Source of the DNA: Apus apus
Taxonomy: Eukaryota; Chordata; Aves; Apodiformes; Apodidae
Direction of reading: 5' to 3'
NCBI RefSeq assembly: GCF_020740795.1
Contig: NC_067283.1
Span: 57,505,966 to 57,569,965, forward strand
DNA: 64,000 nucleotides
Shown here: piece after piece, positions 25,396 to 37,400 of the stretch
How positions within the stretch are numbered: position 1 is the stretch's first letter
How the letters are laid out: every line of letters begins with the position of its first letter
Notes under the pieces: model-generated
What the model was told of the DNA's origin: nothing
What the model saw: only the letters and a program-made list of their open reading frames with translations
Database searches by the model: none
Position numbers and translations under genes: made by a program

Positions 25396-27337
25396 ATATT
25401 ATTTATAAAAACAACATTACAATATCCTCACCTGCTATTGTCTAAAAAAAAATAGCTGTTCAATTCTGTCTTAAATGAGGTGTTTCCTTACTATTGTTGC
25501 ATCCTACGGTACTGGGGATAGGAAGCAAAAAAAGTGAAGATTGCACTTTCATACAGAAGGGTGTTTCTTTAGTAAGAAGAATGGGATCCTATTGTCTGCA
25601 TTTCCATTCTGGAGATGTGAAGTACTTCAGAGACCTTGTACATGAAGTTATCAATAGGGGAAAGAATCTGAAACTGGCAAAAGTAGCTGAAATGAGATTT
25701 CACTGCATAGTACCTGGATAGATGGAAGTGGCACATCTCCATGGAGTAATATTACTAATTTCATATTTTTGTTCAACATCAAGTAAGACATTTGGATGCC
25801 AGTAAGCCTTTCAAAGAGCTTAATGTAGGCATAATATTAATTATACTACTGAAAATTCATATTGGTACAAGAACTGTAGGGGTGTAAAATTAAAGGAAAA
25901 AACCCAAAAGCAGTTGAGAGGAATATCAGGCCAAGGCACTTAATTTATATAAATCCTTAATAGTCAGTCCAATAATTATCAGCCTAATAATATTTCTTAT
26001 ATTTATTAATGGATTTAATTTTATAATATTTTTCACATAATCCAGATTAAATCCATGACAATAGAACTTTGAGAGAACACTAAGCATTGTCCATGGGGAA
26101 CTGCAGCAGCATATGGAACTGAAACAGCATATAAAACTACTTGGATATTGCAGAGAATTTAGTGATAGCACCTCAGTGAGAGGGAATGGCTCCATATCCA
26201 GGCCATGTTAATAGAAACCTGTCAGAATGTTTAGACACTCAAGAAGGTGGCAGATAGGAACCTCAGTTGCAAAAGGAGACAAGCTGTCTGCAAAGTTAAA
26301 GAAACCGAGTTGGCATCATCCAAAGCACAAGTAAAATACATCTGGAATTTCTTAATCTGGAATTTAATTAATGTACATCCCCAATCAACTGTGTTTAAGA
26401 AAATGTGATCCACAATTCAGGGAACAGATGATTACTTCTAAAAGATGAAGTAAAACCTGCTCAGATTGCTTAACCTATTAGAGGCCAAAACAAAACAGGA
26501 GTGAGTCAGGAGAAGCCAAGAGTTTGTTTTTGTTCTTTGTAAACAGCGTAGGAGTACTCAGTTGGAAATGAGGAGGACTATTTAAGGTAACAGAAGCATT
26601 GACAGAAGAACAAAAATATATAAATTGGCTATGATTAAATTGAAACTGGAAGTTAACAATGGGCTTCTAACAGTCAGGGAGTGACATTCAGGACTAGCTC
26701 CCCATAAACACAGACAGAATAAGAAATGTAAATAGCTGATAAGTGCTCTAAGGGTTTACACGTGACTGCAAGATGCTTGACTCAAAGATTCAACTGATTT
26801 CTTCCATCTCCCATGTTACTAATTTCTCAGTTATATAAATACTACTTTAATGAACCTCACTGGTATTTACTGAATTATAAATATGTGCATAATTACATTA
26901 ATATGTTTTCAAAGCCAGCTGAGACACCTAAATCAGACAAGACTTCTACAGAAAAGCTGCCTGGCAACAAAACTGGAGCTGCTCAGCCTCTCTGAAGGTA
27001 AAGTTACCTGGAGATGAACAATAAACAACAGAATTATGGGATTATCAATCAACTAACTAAAGGTGAAAATACCAAATATAGCTTTACACTGTTCAGACAA
27101 AAGTTCTGATTAAGCAGTTATGACTTTGTGTTATTTTACCTGTGTGGTTTACAGCCACCCTTCCTTCTTCTTCTAGAACATGGAAAAAATTACAGACTTA
27201 GACGAAACAATTTAAAACATAGTTCCCTGTTCTGGAAAAGGAACAGGTCCAGAGAGTCACCATTTGATACCCCAGCCTGGACTTAGTACCAAAATAGATG
27301 TAATCTCCTTAAGACAGAAGAATCTATCATTGTAACA
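25396..27337. other. Intergenic, AT-rich, nothing recognised
   Basis: A 1.9-kb AT-rich stretch between two CR1 copies. It has only short open frames without recognisable similarity. Confidence 0.55.
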
Positions 27338-27855
27338 GAATCACACAGAATCACAGAATGGTAGGGGTTGGAAGGGACCTCTAGAGATCAAGTACAATCC
27401 CCCTGCCAGAGCAGGACCACCACTGAATCTAGGGCATGTCACACAGAAACACCTCCAGACAGATCTGGAAAGTCTCTTGAGAAGGAGACTCCACAACTTC
27501 TCTGGGCAACCCGATCCAGTGCTCTGTAACCCTCACAGTAAAGAAGTTCTTCCTCATGTTGAGGTGGAACTTCCTGTGCTTGAGTTTTAATCCATTGCCC
27601 CTTGAACTATCCACAGGGCATGACTAAAGAGAGACTGGCCCCTCCTTGACACTCACCCTTCAGATATTTATATGCATTAATAAGATCCCCTCTCAGTCTT
27701 CTCTTCTTTAGACTAAACAGCCCCAGGTCTCTCACCCTTTCCTCATAAGGCAGGTGTTCCAGTCCCTTAATCATCCTCATGGCCTCCATTGGACTCTCTC
27801 TAGTAAAGTCCTGTCCCTCTTGAACTGGGGAGCCCAGAACTGGACAAGTCAATCA
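27338..27855 (-). mobile_element. CR1 3' part, reverse orientation, with tail repeat
   Basis: It begins with the antisense tail CACACAGAATCACAGAATGG and the phrase GGGGTTGGAAGGGACCTCTA. It then continues through antisense 3' UTR and ORF2 C-terminus to GAGCCCAGAACTGGACAAGT. On the minus strand the C-terminal reading frame is fairly well preserved ([20 protein letters not shown]), so this copy is younger than its neighbours. Confidence 0.85.
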
Positions 27856-28619
27856 CTCACACATTCTTTTCACTGTGGAATCATTCAGTGGGACTAAATG
27901 AGCTGGATACCAGGACACATTTTTTATTTCAGGCCTGAGCTTTCATTCCCTGCCCAAGCAATGTCACAGGAGCACTAGTCTCCAGCTCTGTCACAGCTGT
28001 GCCTCGATCTGGCCATGGACTACATTTATCTGTACCTTGGCCCATAGACTTGTTTTCCCAGCTTGCCCTCAGACCTGCCTTGTCACCATGATCTGGACTC
28101 TTGGCTGAACCCTATCCTGACTGTTTTGTTATCTTGCTCTTCAGAGGGAGGTCAGTAATAAAATGCTGCCTTTTTCTGTATGCTCTACATAGTGTGTGAA
28201 CAGAGACAAAATCAGGCCACACAGCTCAAATAGTGTGAGCCTACACAACTTTTTGTGTGTGCTGGTATGTTTTCCTTAGGACTTGGAACACATCACCTTA
28301 GCCTTAAGATACAGTAAGAAAGTATATTTTTCATAACTAATGTCACTAATATTGGCTAGGAAAAAGCTTGTACGTAAGAGTTACACCCCTTTATCCTACA
28401 AGAATATTTGTTTCCTTGTATTGTCTGCAAGCAGCAGAGTTTTAACTACTTTTCCCTGAAGACAATGTCAATTTCAATTACACTGAAAAGCTAAATTTTT
28501 AGCAGATTGTGACTGGAGGGTAATTTACAGAAGTCTTAGCCCCCTTTTACAAAGGATGCACATGTGCTCATATTACCATTAGATAACAGAAAAGTTAGAT
28601 AATAGAAAAACTAGAAAAT

Positions 28620-28940
28620 TAGAGGGGCCAAGGCTCAAGCACAACTTAACTTGGCCACTGTGGTTAAAGATAACAAGAAGAGGTTTTTTCAGTGTATCAA
28701 TAGAAAAAGGAAGACTAAGGAAAATGCAGGCCCACTGATGAATGAGGTGAGTAGTGACACAGAGAAGGTGGAGTTACTGAATGCATCCATAGGCCCTGAT
28801 GGGATGCACCCACAAGTGCTGAGGGAGCTGGCAGATGTTATTGCTGGGCCACTCCCCATCATCTTTGAAAGGTCATGGAGAACACCGTTTCCCACAGCAT
28901 TCTCTTGGAGAAACTACCTGCTTGTGGCTATGACAGGTGT
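28620..28940 (+). mobile_element. CR1 ORF2 fragment with internal deletion
   Basis: The open frame contains the CR1 segments [17 protein letters not shown] and [19 protein letters not shown], ends at IIFERSWR, and then jumps directly into a [20 protein letters not shown] sequence that normally lies much further downstream in the reverse transcriptase. The stretch between them is missing, so the copy is internally deleted as well as truncated at both ends. Confidence 0.75.
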
Positions 28941-30027
28941 ATGTTTCACAGGGTTTTGTTTTTTTCCCCTGACTTCCAGCAAAAGCTCTCTGTTCAGCCA
29001 GGTGGTTCTTCTTCCCTGCTGGCTTGTCTTTTAGCACATGGGGATGGCCTGCACTTGCAACTTTAAGACTTCTTCCTTGAAAACTGATTCTGTGCACAAA
29101 GGAAGCAATGTCTTCTTCCCAAATGTACTATCTTTGTCTGTGTTTTGGGAGTTTGGTAAAAATGGTCACAGTGAGACAATGACACCTTTGTGCTGTGAAT
29201 GCCCACCTCATGTTGTTTGTGCAGAACTTCTTTGGAGTATCAGAATCTGATTCTTCTTAATTAATGAGAAGGGAGTGTTTACTTTATAAGTAACATAAGA
29301 TAATTATTTTTATGTGCTGCTGGCTATTTTAGCTCTACTAAATACTCACAATAACCCCAAGGCATTATTTAATACTTTTTAAATAGCGCCACTCAGTGTT
29401 GATGAGTTTCACAGCTATCAACAGTGGCCAATTTTGTTTTATCATCAACAAAAGAGATCAAAGTCGCTGTGACTGACCTCATGGCACACAAGTCTTAGCC
29501 CTGTATAAGGATACTGTCAAACTCACAGGCCTTTTTAAAATCCAGAATTAGAGATACAATGAGGCTGAACTCTGGAATTCCAAGCCCTATCATCTCTCTT
29601 CTTCTTGGCATGATCAAGTTAAGTGCAATTATTTAAAAAAAGAGTGTATAATTTACATTATTATTTCATACTCTTAAAAAAAATTAAAATCTTGATTTTT
29701 TTAATGGAAATGCTTTTAATAACTAGTTTTTGTAGGGTGTGTTAAAATAGAGTTTTAAAATAATTTCGTCATGTCAAGGAATTGGAACTTAACATAAAAA
29801 CTAACCTGGCCATACTGATTTACCTAAGCTTACTTGCCTAGTTCTGCGTGTATTCAGTGTAAAGCTTTGATGCTTACAAGCTTCTATAGAAGAAGCATAA
29901 ACAACTAGAAAACGTGGGCATCTTCAATGTTAAAATAGAATTATGAAGACATTTTTGTTTAAGTACCAATAGTCACAAGAAACACTGAATTCTTCTGAAA
30001 ACATCTTATCTATTAACTTCTTTCTGA
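28941..30027. other. Intergenic, nothing recognised
   Basis: About 1.1 kb of mostly AT-rich sequence between two CR1 pieces. No gene, RNA or repeat recognised. Confidence 0.5.
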
Positions 30028-30095
30028 TAGAATCATAGAATACGCTGAGTTGGAAGGGACCCATCAGGATCATCGAGTCCAACTTAAAGAGACAT
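30028..30095 (-). mobile_element. CR1 3'-end fragment
   Basis: GATAGAATCATAGAATACGC followed by TGAGTTGGAAGGGACCCATC and GAGTCCAACT is the antisense 3' end of a CR1 subfamily. About 65 bp are recognisable. Confidence 0.78.
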
Positions 30096-30889
30096 TAAAA
30101 ATCACCTGGATAGAGTTTGGTTTCTTTCTGCAGAACTCTTGCCCTTAACTATCTCACCTACGAAAGTGCCATGTTACCTTACCTAACCATGGCCCAAGCC
30201 TTTCAAATATAAAACAAGGAGTGCTCAGCTCCATTCCCTAGGAAATGCACTCACCCCAGAGTGAGTGACTGATTTCGCTGTTAGTGCTCTAATGAGTATT
30301 TTACTATACGGTTGTAAAGCTCCCAAAGTAGAAAGATTGACAAAGCTTGGAATACTCTGTTTGATCAGAGCACTTATACAGGAATTGAGTTACAAGATGT
30401 CTTATTCAAGGTCCAGTCACCCAGTTACACAGTGACTCCCCCCAGGAATATGTACAAACTACTAGGAAAAGGAGTGAAAAAGCCGTTTGCAGTACCTGGG
30501 TAAACCATGACCCGGAGAAAGTTTCAGGCAGAGTAAAAGCTGTGTAAGCAGCAAGAACCTTGCAAAGAGCACTCAGTAAATAAAGTGCAACAGCATGCGC
30601 TGAATGGAAATAAAAACTAATTCACACTGTGTGTGGCTATTTATCCTAAATGACTGCTGTGGAAATAATGCAACGGGACCAAATCTCCACAGCAACACGG
30701 GGTGAAGCATCTGTTGCTACCTTCGCTTCTGTCTCTGGGCGCTTGAGAGCATGGCCTGCGGCACATGAAGCCTTCTCCCACCTCACTCTCTCTGTGATGT
30801 GTAAGTGGTAGATGCAGGCAGCCAGGATGACAAGTGACGCTGAACACTGCCTTTAAACACCTCTTTATGAAAGCCTGGATGACACGGGA

Positions 30890-31480
30890 AGCGCGACCCG
30901 CCAGGCCCGGCCCGGCCCGGGAGGGGTCCGGGCCCGCCAGGGCCGCGTAGGGCCCCGCGGAAGTGCCGGCGCGTAACGCCGAAACTGCGGCGGTGCCCGT
31001 GGGGAGGCGCGGCCGGGGCGGGAGCGGCCGCCCCGTCCCGCCCCGCTCCGCCGCTCGCGGTGCGTGTCCGGCCCCCGGCCCCGCAGAGGAGCCGCCCCTC
31101 CCGCCGCCCCTGGGCAGGCAGCCGCGCCGCCACCCCCAGGAGGGGAGGGCGGCGGGGGCCTCGCGGAGCCGGTGGCGCGGCGTGACGCGCTCGGGCCGCG
31201 CCGCTCGGCGGGCGGGCACCATGATGCCGGGGGAGACCCCGCCGCCGCGGGCCGGGGCCGCGGCCTGCGCCAACTGCGGCCTCCTCCAGCAGGTAGCCCG
31301 GGGCTGCGGCGCCCGGGGGCGCGGCGGGGCTGAGGGACGCGGGCGGGGGGCTCTGCGTGCCGCAGTCCTTGCTCCCGGTGCGGCGGGGGCTCCGGGAGCC
31401 AGGGAGGCCAACGGGCTTTCTGGCAGGAGCATCGGCGGCGAGCTTTAGCTGGGGGAAATGCGGAAAAGTCGCTCGTGGCT
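30890..31480. promoter_or_regulatory. CpG island / ICE1 promoter region
   Basis: A GC- and CpG-rich block around the ICE1 start codon at 31,221. It has GC-box-like strings (GGCCGGGGCGGGAGCGG near 31,011, and antisense CCCGCCCCGC near 31,035) and no TATA box. It marks the promoter and first exon of ICE1 reading to the right. The sequence just before the ATG (GGGCACC) is a good Kozak context. Confidence 0.87.
31221..31292 (+). CDS. ICE1: ICE1 coding exon 1
   Basis: Encodes residues 1-24, [12 protein letters not shown]... to LLQQ, and ends at CAGCAG|GTAGCC (phase 0). Lies in the CpG island. The second ATG follows immediately; the family conserves both Met residues, so the first is taken. Confidence 0.92.
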
Positions 31481-34400
31481 GTGCGGCGCGCCTAGGAAGT
31501 GTCTGGGTGTATCCTTTGGGTTTCCCTCGGTGCGGTGGAAGGAGCGTCACCAGCCGCCCCCTCTCCAGCAGGCGAGCGGTGCTGCAGCACAACGCTTTGG
31601 ACAGTGTCTGTTTTCCCTTTTAGATGAGGGGAAGGCCCTCATGCGAGTTCGGGGGGCAGAGGCGGTCTTGGGACACGCCTAGAATGAGTAGGGGTTGAGG
31701 AGCTGGGAAATCTATAGGCTCGAATGAGACGGGTGCTGTCAATGGGTACTGTCCTGCCAGAGCTTAACTTGAATTTGAGAGAAAAAGTTATGGGGGTTTT
31801 AGTATATTATCTACTGTAAAGGCAAAGTGTGAAGAGCTTTTGTAGCAAAGCCTCATCTAAGTATGCACAGTTTCTTGTGGAGCCTGCATTTTCTATACGT
31901 TTTTGTAAAAATGTGTCTTTGGTGAATTATTCACTTGTTCAGTGAGAGAACTGAGAAAAGCAAGACAGATTGTTGAATTATGTAGAATGTTAGCAATCAG
32001 TTTAGGGGCTATTTACAGTGTATAGTGTTGGGTTTTGGGGTGAAACTTCTTTACCAACTTGAGACTCTTCCTTACAGAATATAAATGAATATGTAGCCGC
32101 ATTAATTGCACTGAAGCAAAAAATGATTGATGGAGAGTAAGTACATTGTGCAACTGTTTGTTTGTTTGTGATTGTTTGGTTTATTTTTACTGCTCTTAAG
32201 TTTTTTTAAGCAAAAAAAAAAAAATCTGCATTTTGTGGAGTGTAGATATTCATTAATGCACAAAACTAAATCCTCCTCAAAGTGAAAGGAACTTCTTCAC
32301 AAACAGGTCCTAAATGTGGACTGTAAGACTTCCTAACTTATGCCCTGAAACATTTGTGTGTTATGGTATTCGAAGAGGGCTGGTTTTTGTAGCTATAGTA
32401 GCTTATAAGTTATTATGAATACTAGCAGAAGCAGCTCTTTGAAATGGTTTGTCTGTTGTGAAGAACATAGCATGAGAACTAAAAGTTAAGCAGAGATGTA
32501 TACAAACCTTTTCAACAGAATTCAGTTCAAACATTAAGCTGTGAAATACTGTTGGGATTAAATATCAGAGTATGAATTAACATCAGTCAGACCAGTAAAG
32601 TTCTCAAATGCTTTTCACTGTTTGCTTTCTTTTCTGTAATTGCTTCCACTTCTTCTGAACAACCATCAACATAGGATGGTCTGCAATAATGTATTAGGAT
32701 ACATTCTGTGTACCTCCATACTATGGCCTGATACCCTTGCTGTATCTCCTCATTGTAATGGTGTGTTTCTCATGTATCCTGTGTGTCAATCTGGCTTTAG
32801 CAAATCTAAATTCCTGTCCTGCATTCTGGTTTTCAAAAAGTATTTGAGAGTCCTCACTGTCTTACCTAGGGCCCCTTTCCTGAAAGCTCCTTTGCTTTGT
32901 GTCTATAGATTCTTTTTCCTACCTCCAGATTTTGTGTCCTTCTCTCTGCCAGTGCATACATTTCTTGTGGGAGTTACCTCTTACTTAATTGCTTGCAGCT
33001 CAACCTCTTTCTCTTCTGCCTGACTTGATTAATCTGAACTGTTGCAAGGGAAAGTATTGCAACCCTCTCTGTATTTGGGTAGCTGCCACAGTATTACTCT
33101 TGCTTGTCTTCTCTCCGTTCTTAAAAACCTGAACATTTGAGGAAGGGGTCAAGTAGGTTTCCTGTGTGCTGTCTAGTGGCCCACATCAGTTACCCTCTTA
33201 TGGTTGCTAGGAGAATACTTTTGAAGTCTTTTGAACTATATTTCTTACATTTATGTCTTCTTTCCTAGGTTCAGGAATTAGGATATGGCTTTGTAATTAT
33301 ATGTATGTTTTTTGATTAGATGTATATTACAATTTTTTACCCCAAAAATATTTTTGTTGTGTTTTTTTTTTGTTCAAGCTGCAAATTGCTTTAAAACAGA
33401 AAAAAAGGCAAACAACTGGCAACATGATTTGAGGTTTGAATGGCTTAATGAAAAAAAAGGGTTATGTAGACTACCACCAGAAAATGCAACCCAATCTTAC
33501 GCTCTCTGAATTTATCTGTAAAGCAAAAGGACAGGTATCCTAAGATATGATTGTCAAAATCAGCTAAGAAAGAGTAACCTTTCTTTTTTGTCTTGCAGTC
33601 ATTTGCTGACAGAGTATCAACAGAAATGTACTGATATCCTTTATTTTTCTACTAGTATTCTGACAGAATTAGTAATTCAACATTTCTTAGACAAGGGCTT
33701 GGGGCTTTTTATTTAAGGTTCAAGTTAAAAGATGATGCCTTTAGTAAATAATAGACTTAATAGGCTTTGTAAAGAAAACAGGGCTGTGTCTGATACGCGG
33801 CTTAATGTGGACTACATGAAATCTACATTGCTGAGAAGGACTCAAGTATTTTTCCTGTAACAGAAGAGGCTCTGCTTACTCACTTCAAACATTTGAAATG
33901 TTTCAACTAAACACTTAGTTCTGAAAGTCCTCTGGGCTTTGGGTGGAACTCTTTATTTGGTGTTTCTTTGCAAGTGGCAATTGGATCAAAATATATCTAA
34001 GGATGTTTGAGAAACTGTTTTTAATTTCTGCCTTAACAAGAGATTACAGCTTCAGTTTGCTGAACGGTAAGTTTGACTTAAATTGTTTACTAAAGGTGCC
34101 ATGGTCTCTGTGTCTTGGACAGTTTTAGGAGTCTGATGTAACAGCAGCAGCCTTGGGTCTGGGCTTAACTTTCATACGGACCTTTCTTTTACCATGCTTC
34201 CTGGGTCATTAGCAAAGATAATCTTGTTGAGGAGGGAAATCTGTCCTCCTCCTACAATGCCTATGTGAAATTCTTTCCTGGCCCTGTGTTACATGAGTCT
34301 CAAGTGACCAAGTGGAGATATGAAAGTCATCTTGGTGGTGATTAAATGTAAGTGTATTTGAGGCAACTCACTTTGTGTGAAGCATTTTGTCTTAGTGTTG

Positions 34401-37400
34401 TGGCCTCTCATTCTACTTGATTATAGAGGAAGAGGCAGTGTAAGATCTTTATGGAGTCCATCCTGTCTGCTTAAAAATGTCTCAGTCAAACTTGCTGTAT
34501 TTCACAGCACTACCTACATAGAGACATTTATTTGTGGGTCTTCAGTGTAGGCAACTGGGCAGTACTCCTTTGTGGCACATGCCATCTGCTTGTGTCTAGC
34601 TTTAGACTCAGTTAAAAGTTTTAAAATCAGATCTTGAATTTTCTTTGAATGTAAAATGTTGGATGGGTACTTAAACTCTTAGAAACCTTTTGGGTATCTT
34701 TCACAGCATTTTTCCATAGGGGAGAGCAAAATACTCAGAATAATCAAAATACTCAGAATAATAATTGAGTATAAAGGTACCATATTCTTTGGCAACTTTT
34801 AAAATTTTTTCAATTACACTTCCTGTTTCAGAGAGATCTCTGCTCTCCGTTGTCAAGTGGAGCAGATGCTACAGAAAATCCTGCCCTTGGAAAAGTGCCA
34901 GGAAGAGTTGGGTTCCTTGAAAGCAGAGTTGGAAGAGAAAAAGGTATGCTTGTAAGGTTTAAATAACTCACACTTTTTCTTTTGAAGGAAATGTATATAA
35001 TTAATGCTCATCTTCATGAAGCAGGCTTTAATGAGCCCAATTGTTATTTCCAGCTCATTGGGACAGACAGCTCTGGATTTAGGTGAAATTAATTAAATGG
35101 CAGCAGGTTTCTGGTAGGCACAAAGTTCAGGCTTTTGTAGTTCCTATGACTTTTGTGTTTTATTTCCTTCTTTAGGAAGGAAAGAGAGACTTTAAAATTC
35201 CTTTGGTTTCCTGTTCTGATCTTATTAGATTACTGAAATCTCTTAATTTGTACTACTAAAAAGATGCGAAGAGGGTCTATGTAGAACAGGATTTTGCTTC
35301 TGTTACTATTTCGAACATATGCCTTTACATTATTGGCTACTTGAGTTTATTCTAAATTTCTTCCCCATCTCTTAGCTGAGATTTAGTTTACAGAAGAAGA
35401 GCTTTTGACTGTTCAAATAGCCTAAATATATGTATTTTCAAGACATTAACTGTTATTTCTACAAAAAATACCCCAACTGCTTTCTTGTAGTTTTTTCGTG
35501 CCAGCACAAGGTAGGATATTAACATTTGTCTTGTCACTGTTCCTAGTTTTTGTTCTATATTAGGACTGTTTAAGTTCTCTTACCTCAGCAACCATTTGTA
35601 GCTCATATCCTGATGGCACATTTTCAGAAAAAGCAGGATTATATGTATAGTGTATAAGAGTTGTGCTCTTGACTTCAGCTTCGAGCTCCTATTCAGAGGG
35701 CTGTTGGAGGCATGTACTCTATAGATAGGTACCTACAGATTTGTTTGTGTGTTTTTTATACCTTTGGCCTTTAAAGAGGAAGAATAATCTGGCTTTCACA
35801 CCTGCTTGTTTTCTTACTGAATACACTCTTTTGGCTATGTACTGTTTTCACTAGAATAGGTGAAGTGTCAGCCATCTAGTTTTTGCCCTCAGCAAGGATG
35901 TATTTTAACTGTGCTTTCCCTCTCTACAGAGTTCTCTCAAGATTTATCGCGATAGTCAACTGGAGTATGTTAAAATTAAAGAAGAAATAGTAAACAGTGA
36001 TGCTGTGTGAGTGATTCTTGTTTTTCTCACAACTTTTATTTTCCCCTCCTACCTGTTCCAGAACCTGGTCTTGTGCCTTACCTAGTAATGCTTTCCGTTT
36101 TGCTAAAATTTTTATGCTTATAGCTTCTTAGAACAGGGAGTTGATTGAAGAATGGTCTTAAATTTTGTAGGAGGGTGGTAGTATTTTAATTATTATTCTG
36201 TCTTGAAATGGCTTTTGGTGGTTGTTTAGTGAAGGTTTTCAAGAGCAGGATGAGATTGGAGAAGGAGCTGTAGTTTCTCTAGTTTTAAGTGGTTGTTAGA
36301 CTCAGCTATTTGTTATTGCTGTCTGTTTCTGTTGTGCTGATAAGTCTCCTAGGCCAAGGTAGAAATGATAGTGCCAAAGGGATTTGACTTTAAATCATTC
36401 CTTAAAATAATTCTTTTAGAGAAACAGCTCATCAGGCCCTGAACTCTCCACTGTGTTTGGAAATGAGCAGACAGGTTTTGGCATCAAAAATCTAGAAGAC
36501 AGTTTTGTTGCCATAGTACAAAATATTGTGAACCCATGCCTTGATAATTCCCAAAATTTGTTCCTCCGGTAAACAGTCAGGCAGAGGCTTCCGTGCCTGG
36601 AGCATTTGTGTGTGGTTTTGTGTCTTACAGCTCTTGATGGATTCACTTATGAATTTGTCTAATTACTTTTTAACCCTGTTATATTTCTGGTCTCTAAATC
36701 ACCTGTATCAGAGATCTGTGACTTCTCAGTTAGTGGGGGGAACTTGTGCTCTCAAAAGAGAACCAACTAATATCCAGCTGGGTGTTGTGAGTTTGTAGCT
36801 GTGGTTATTTTTCTTCATGTGCATCACTTCATATTTATCCACACCAGTGATTGCTCTCTAGTTGCTTGGAATTCTAAGACTTCTGGTTTTTGTAGTCAGT
36901 TTTTATTTCTGATCTTTTCCAGCACACATCCTAGTGGGACTTCCACCGGTGACTCCTTACTTTCTTCCTTGTAAACTGGCTATAATTTTAACTTTGGTGT
37001 TCCTAAGCTCTTTTGATGTCACCAGCAGGTTGAGGGAGGTGATCATTCCCTTCTGCCCAGCACTGGTGAGGCTATACCTGGAGTACTGTGTCCAGTTCTG
37101 TGCTCCTCTGTACAAGAGAGATACGTGCATATTGGAAAGAGTCCCTGGAAGGGCCCTGGAGATGATCAAGGGAGGGAAGCAATTCTCAAACGAGATACTG
37201 TAGTATCTTTACATGGCTTATGAAACATACAATACTCAGAAGCACAGCAGCAAGCCACTATCATCCACAAGATTGTACAAGCAGACTAGCAGTGTCACTT
37301 GCTGTTAACACTTCTGCCAGGCTACAATTATTGCATGTATACATACACTGTCCTGTGAGCCCAAAGGAATCTTTAGCACATCGCCCTTTCCAAGAGCATG

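Noticed and set aside
27900..28170. Possible decayed LTR-like sequence (GC-richer, with CTGACTGTTTTGTTATCTTG)
   Set aside because: No terminal motifs, no duplicated ends and no coding sequence; not enough to call.
30641..31592. Long minus-strand frames (263 and 269 codons) over the second CpG island
   Set aside because: Same GC-rich effect. They are antisense to ICE1 exon 1 and the composition is low-complexity.
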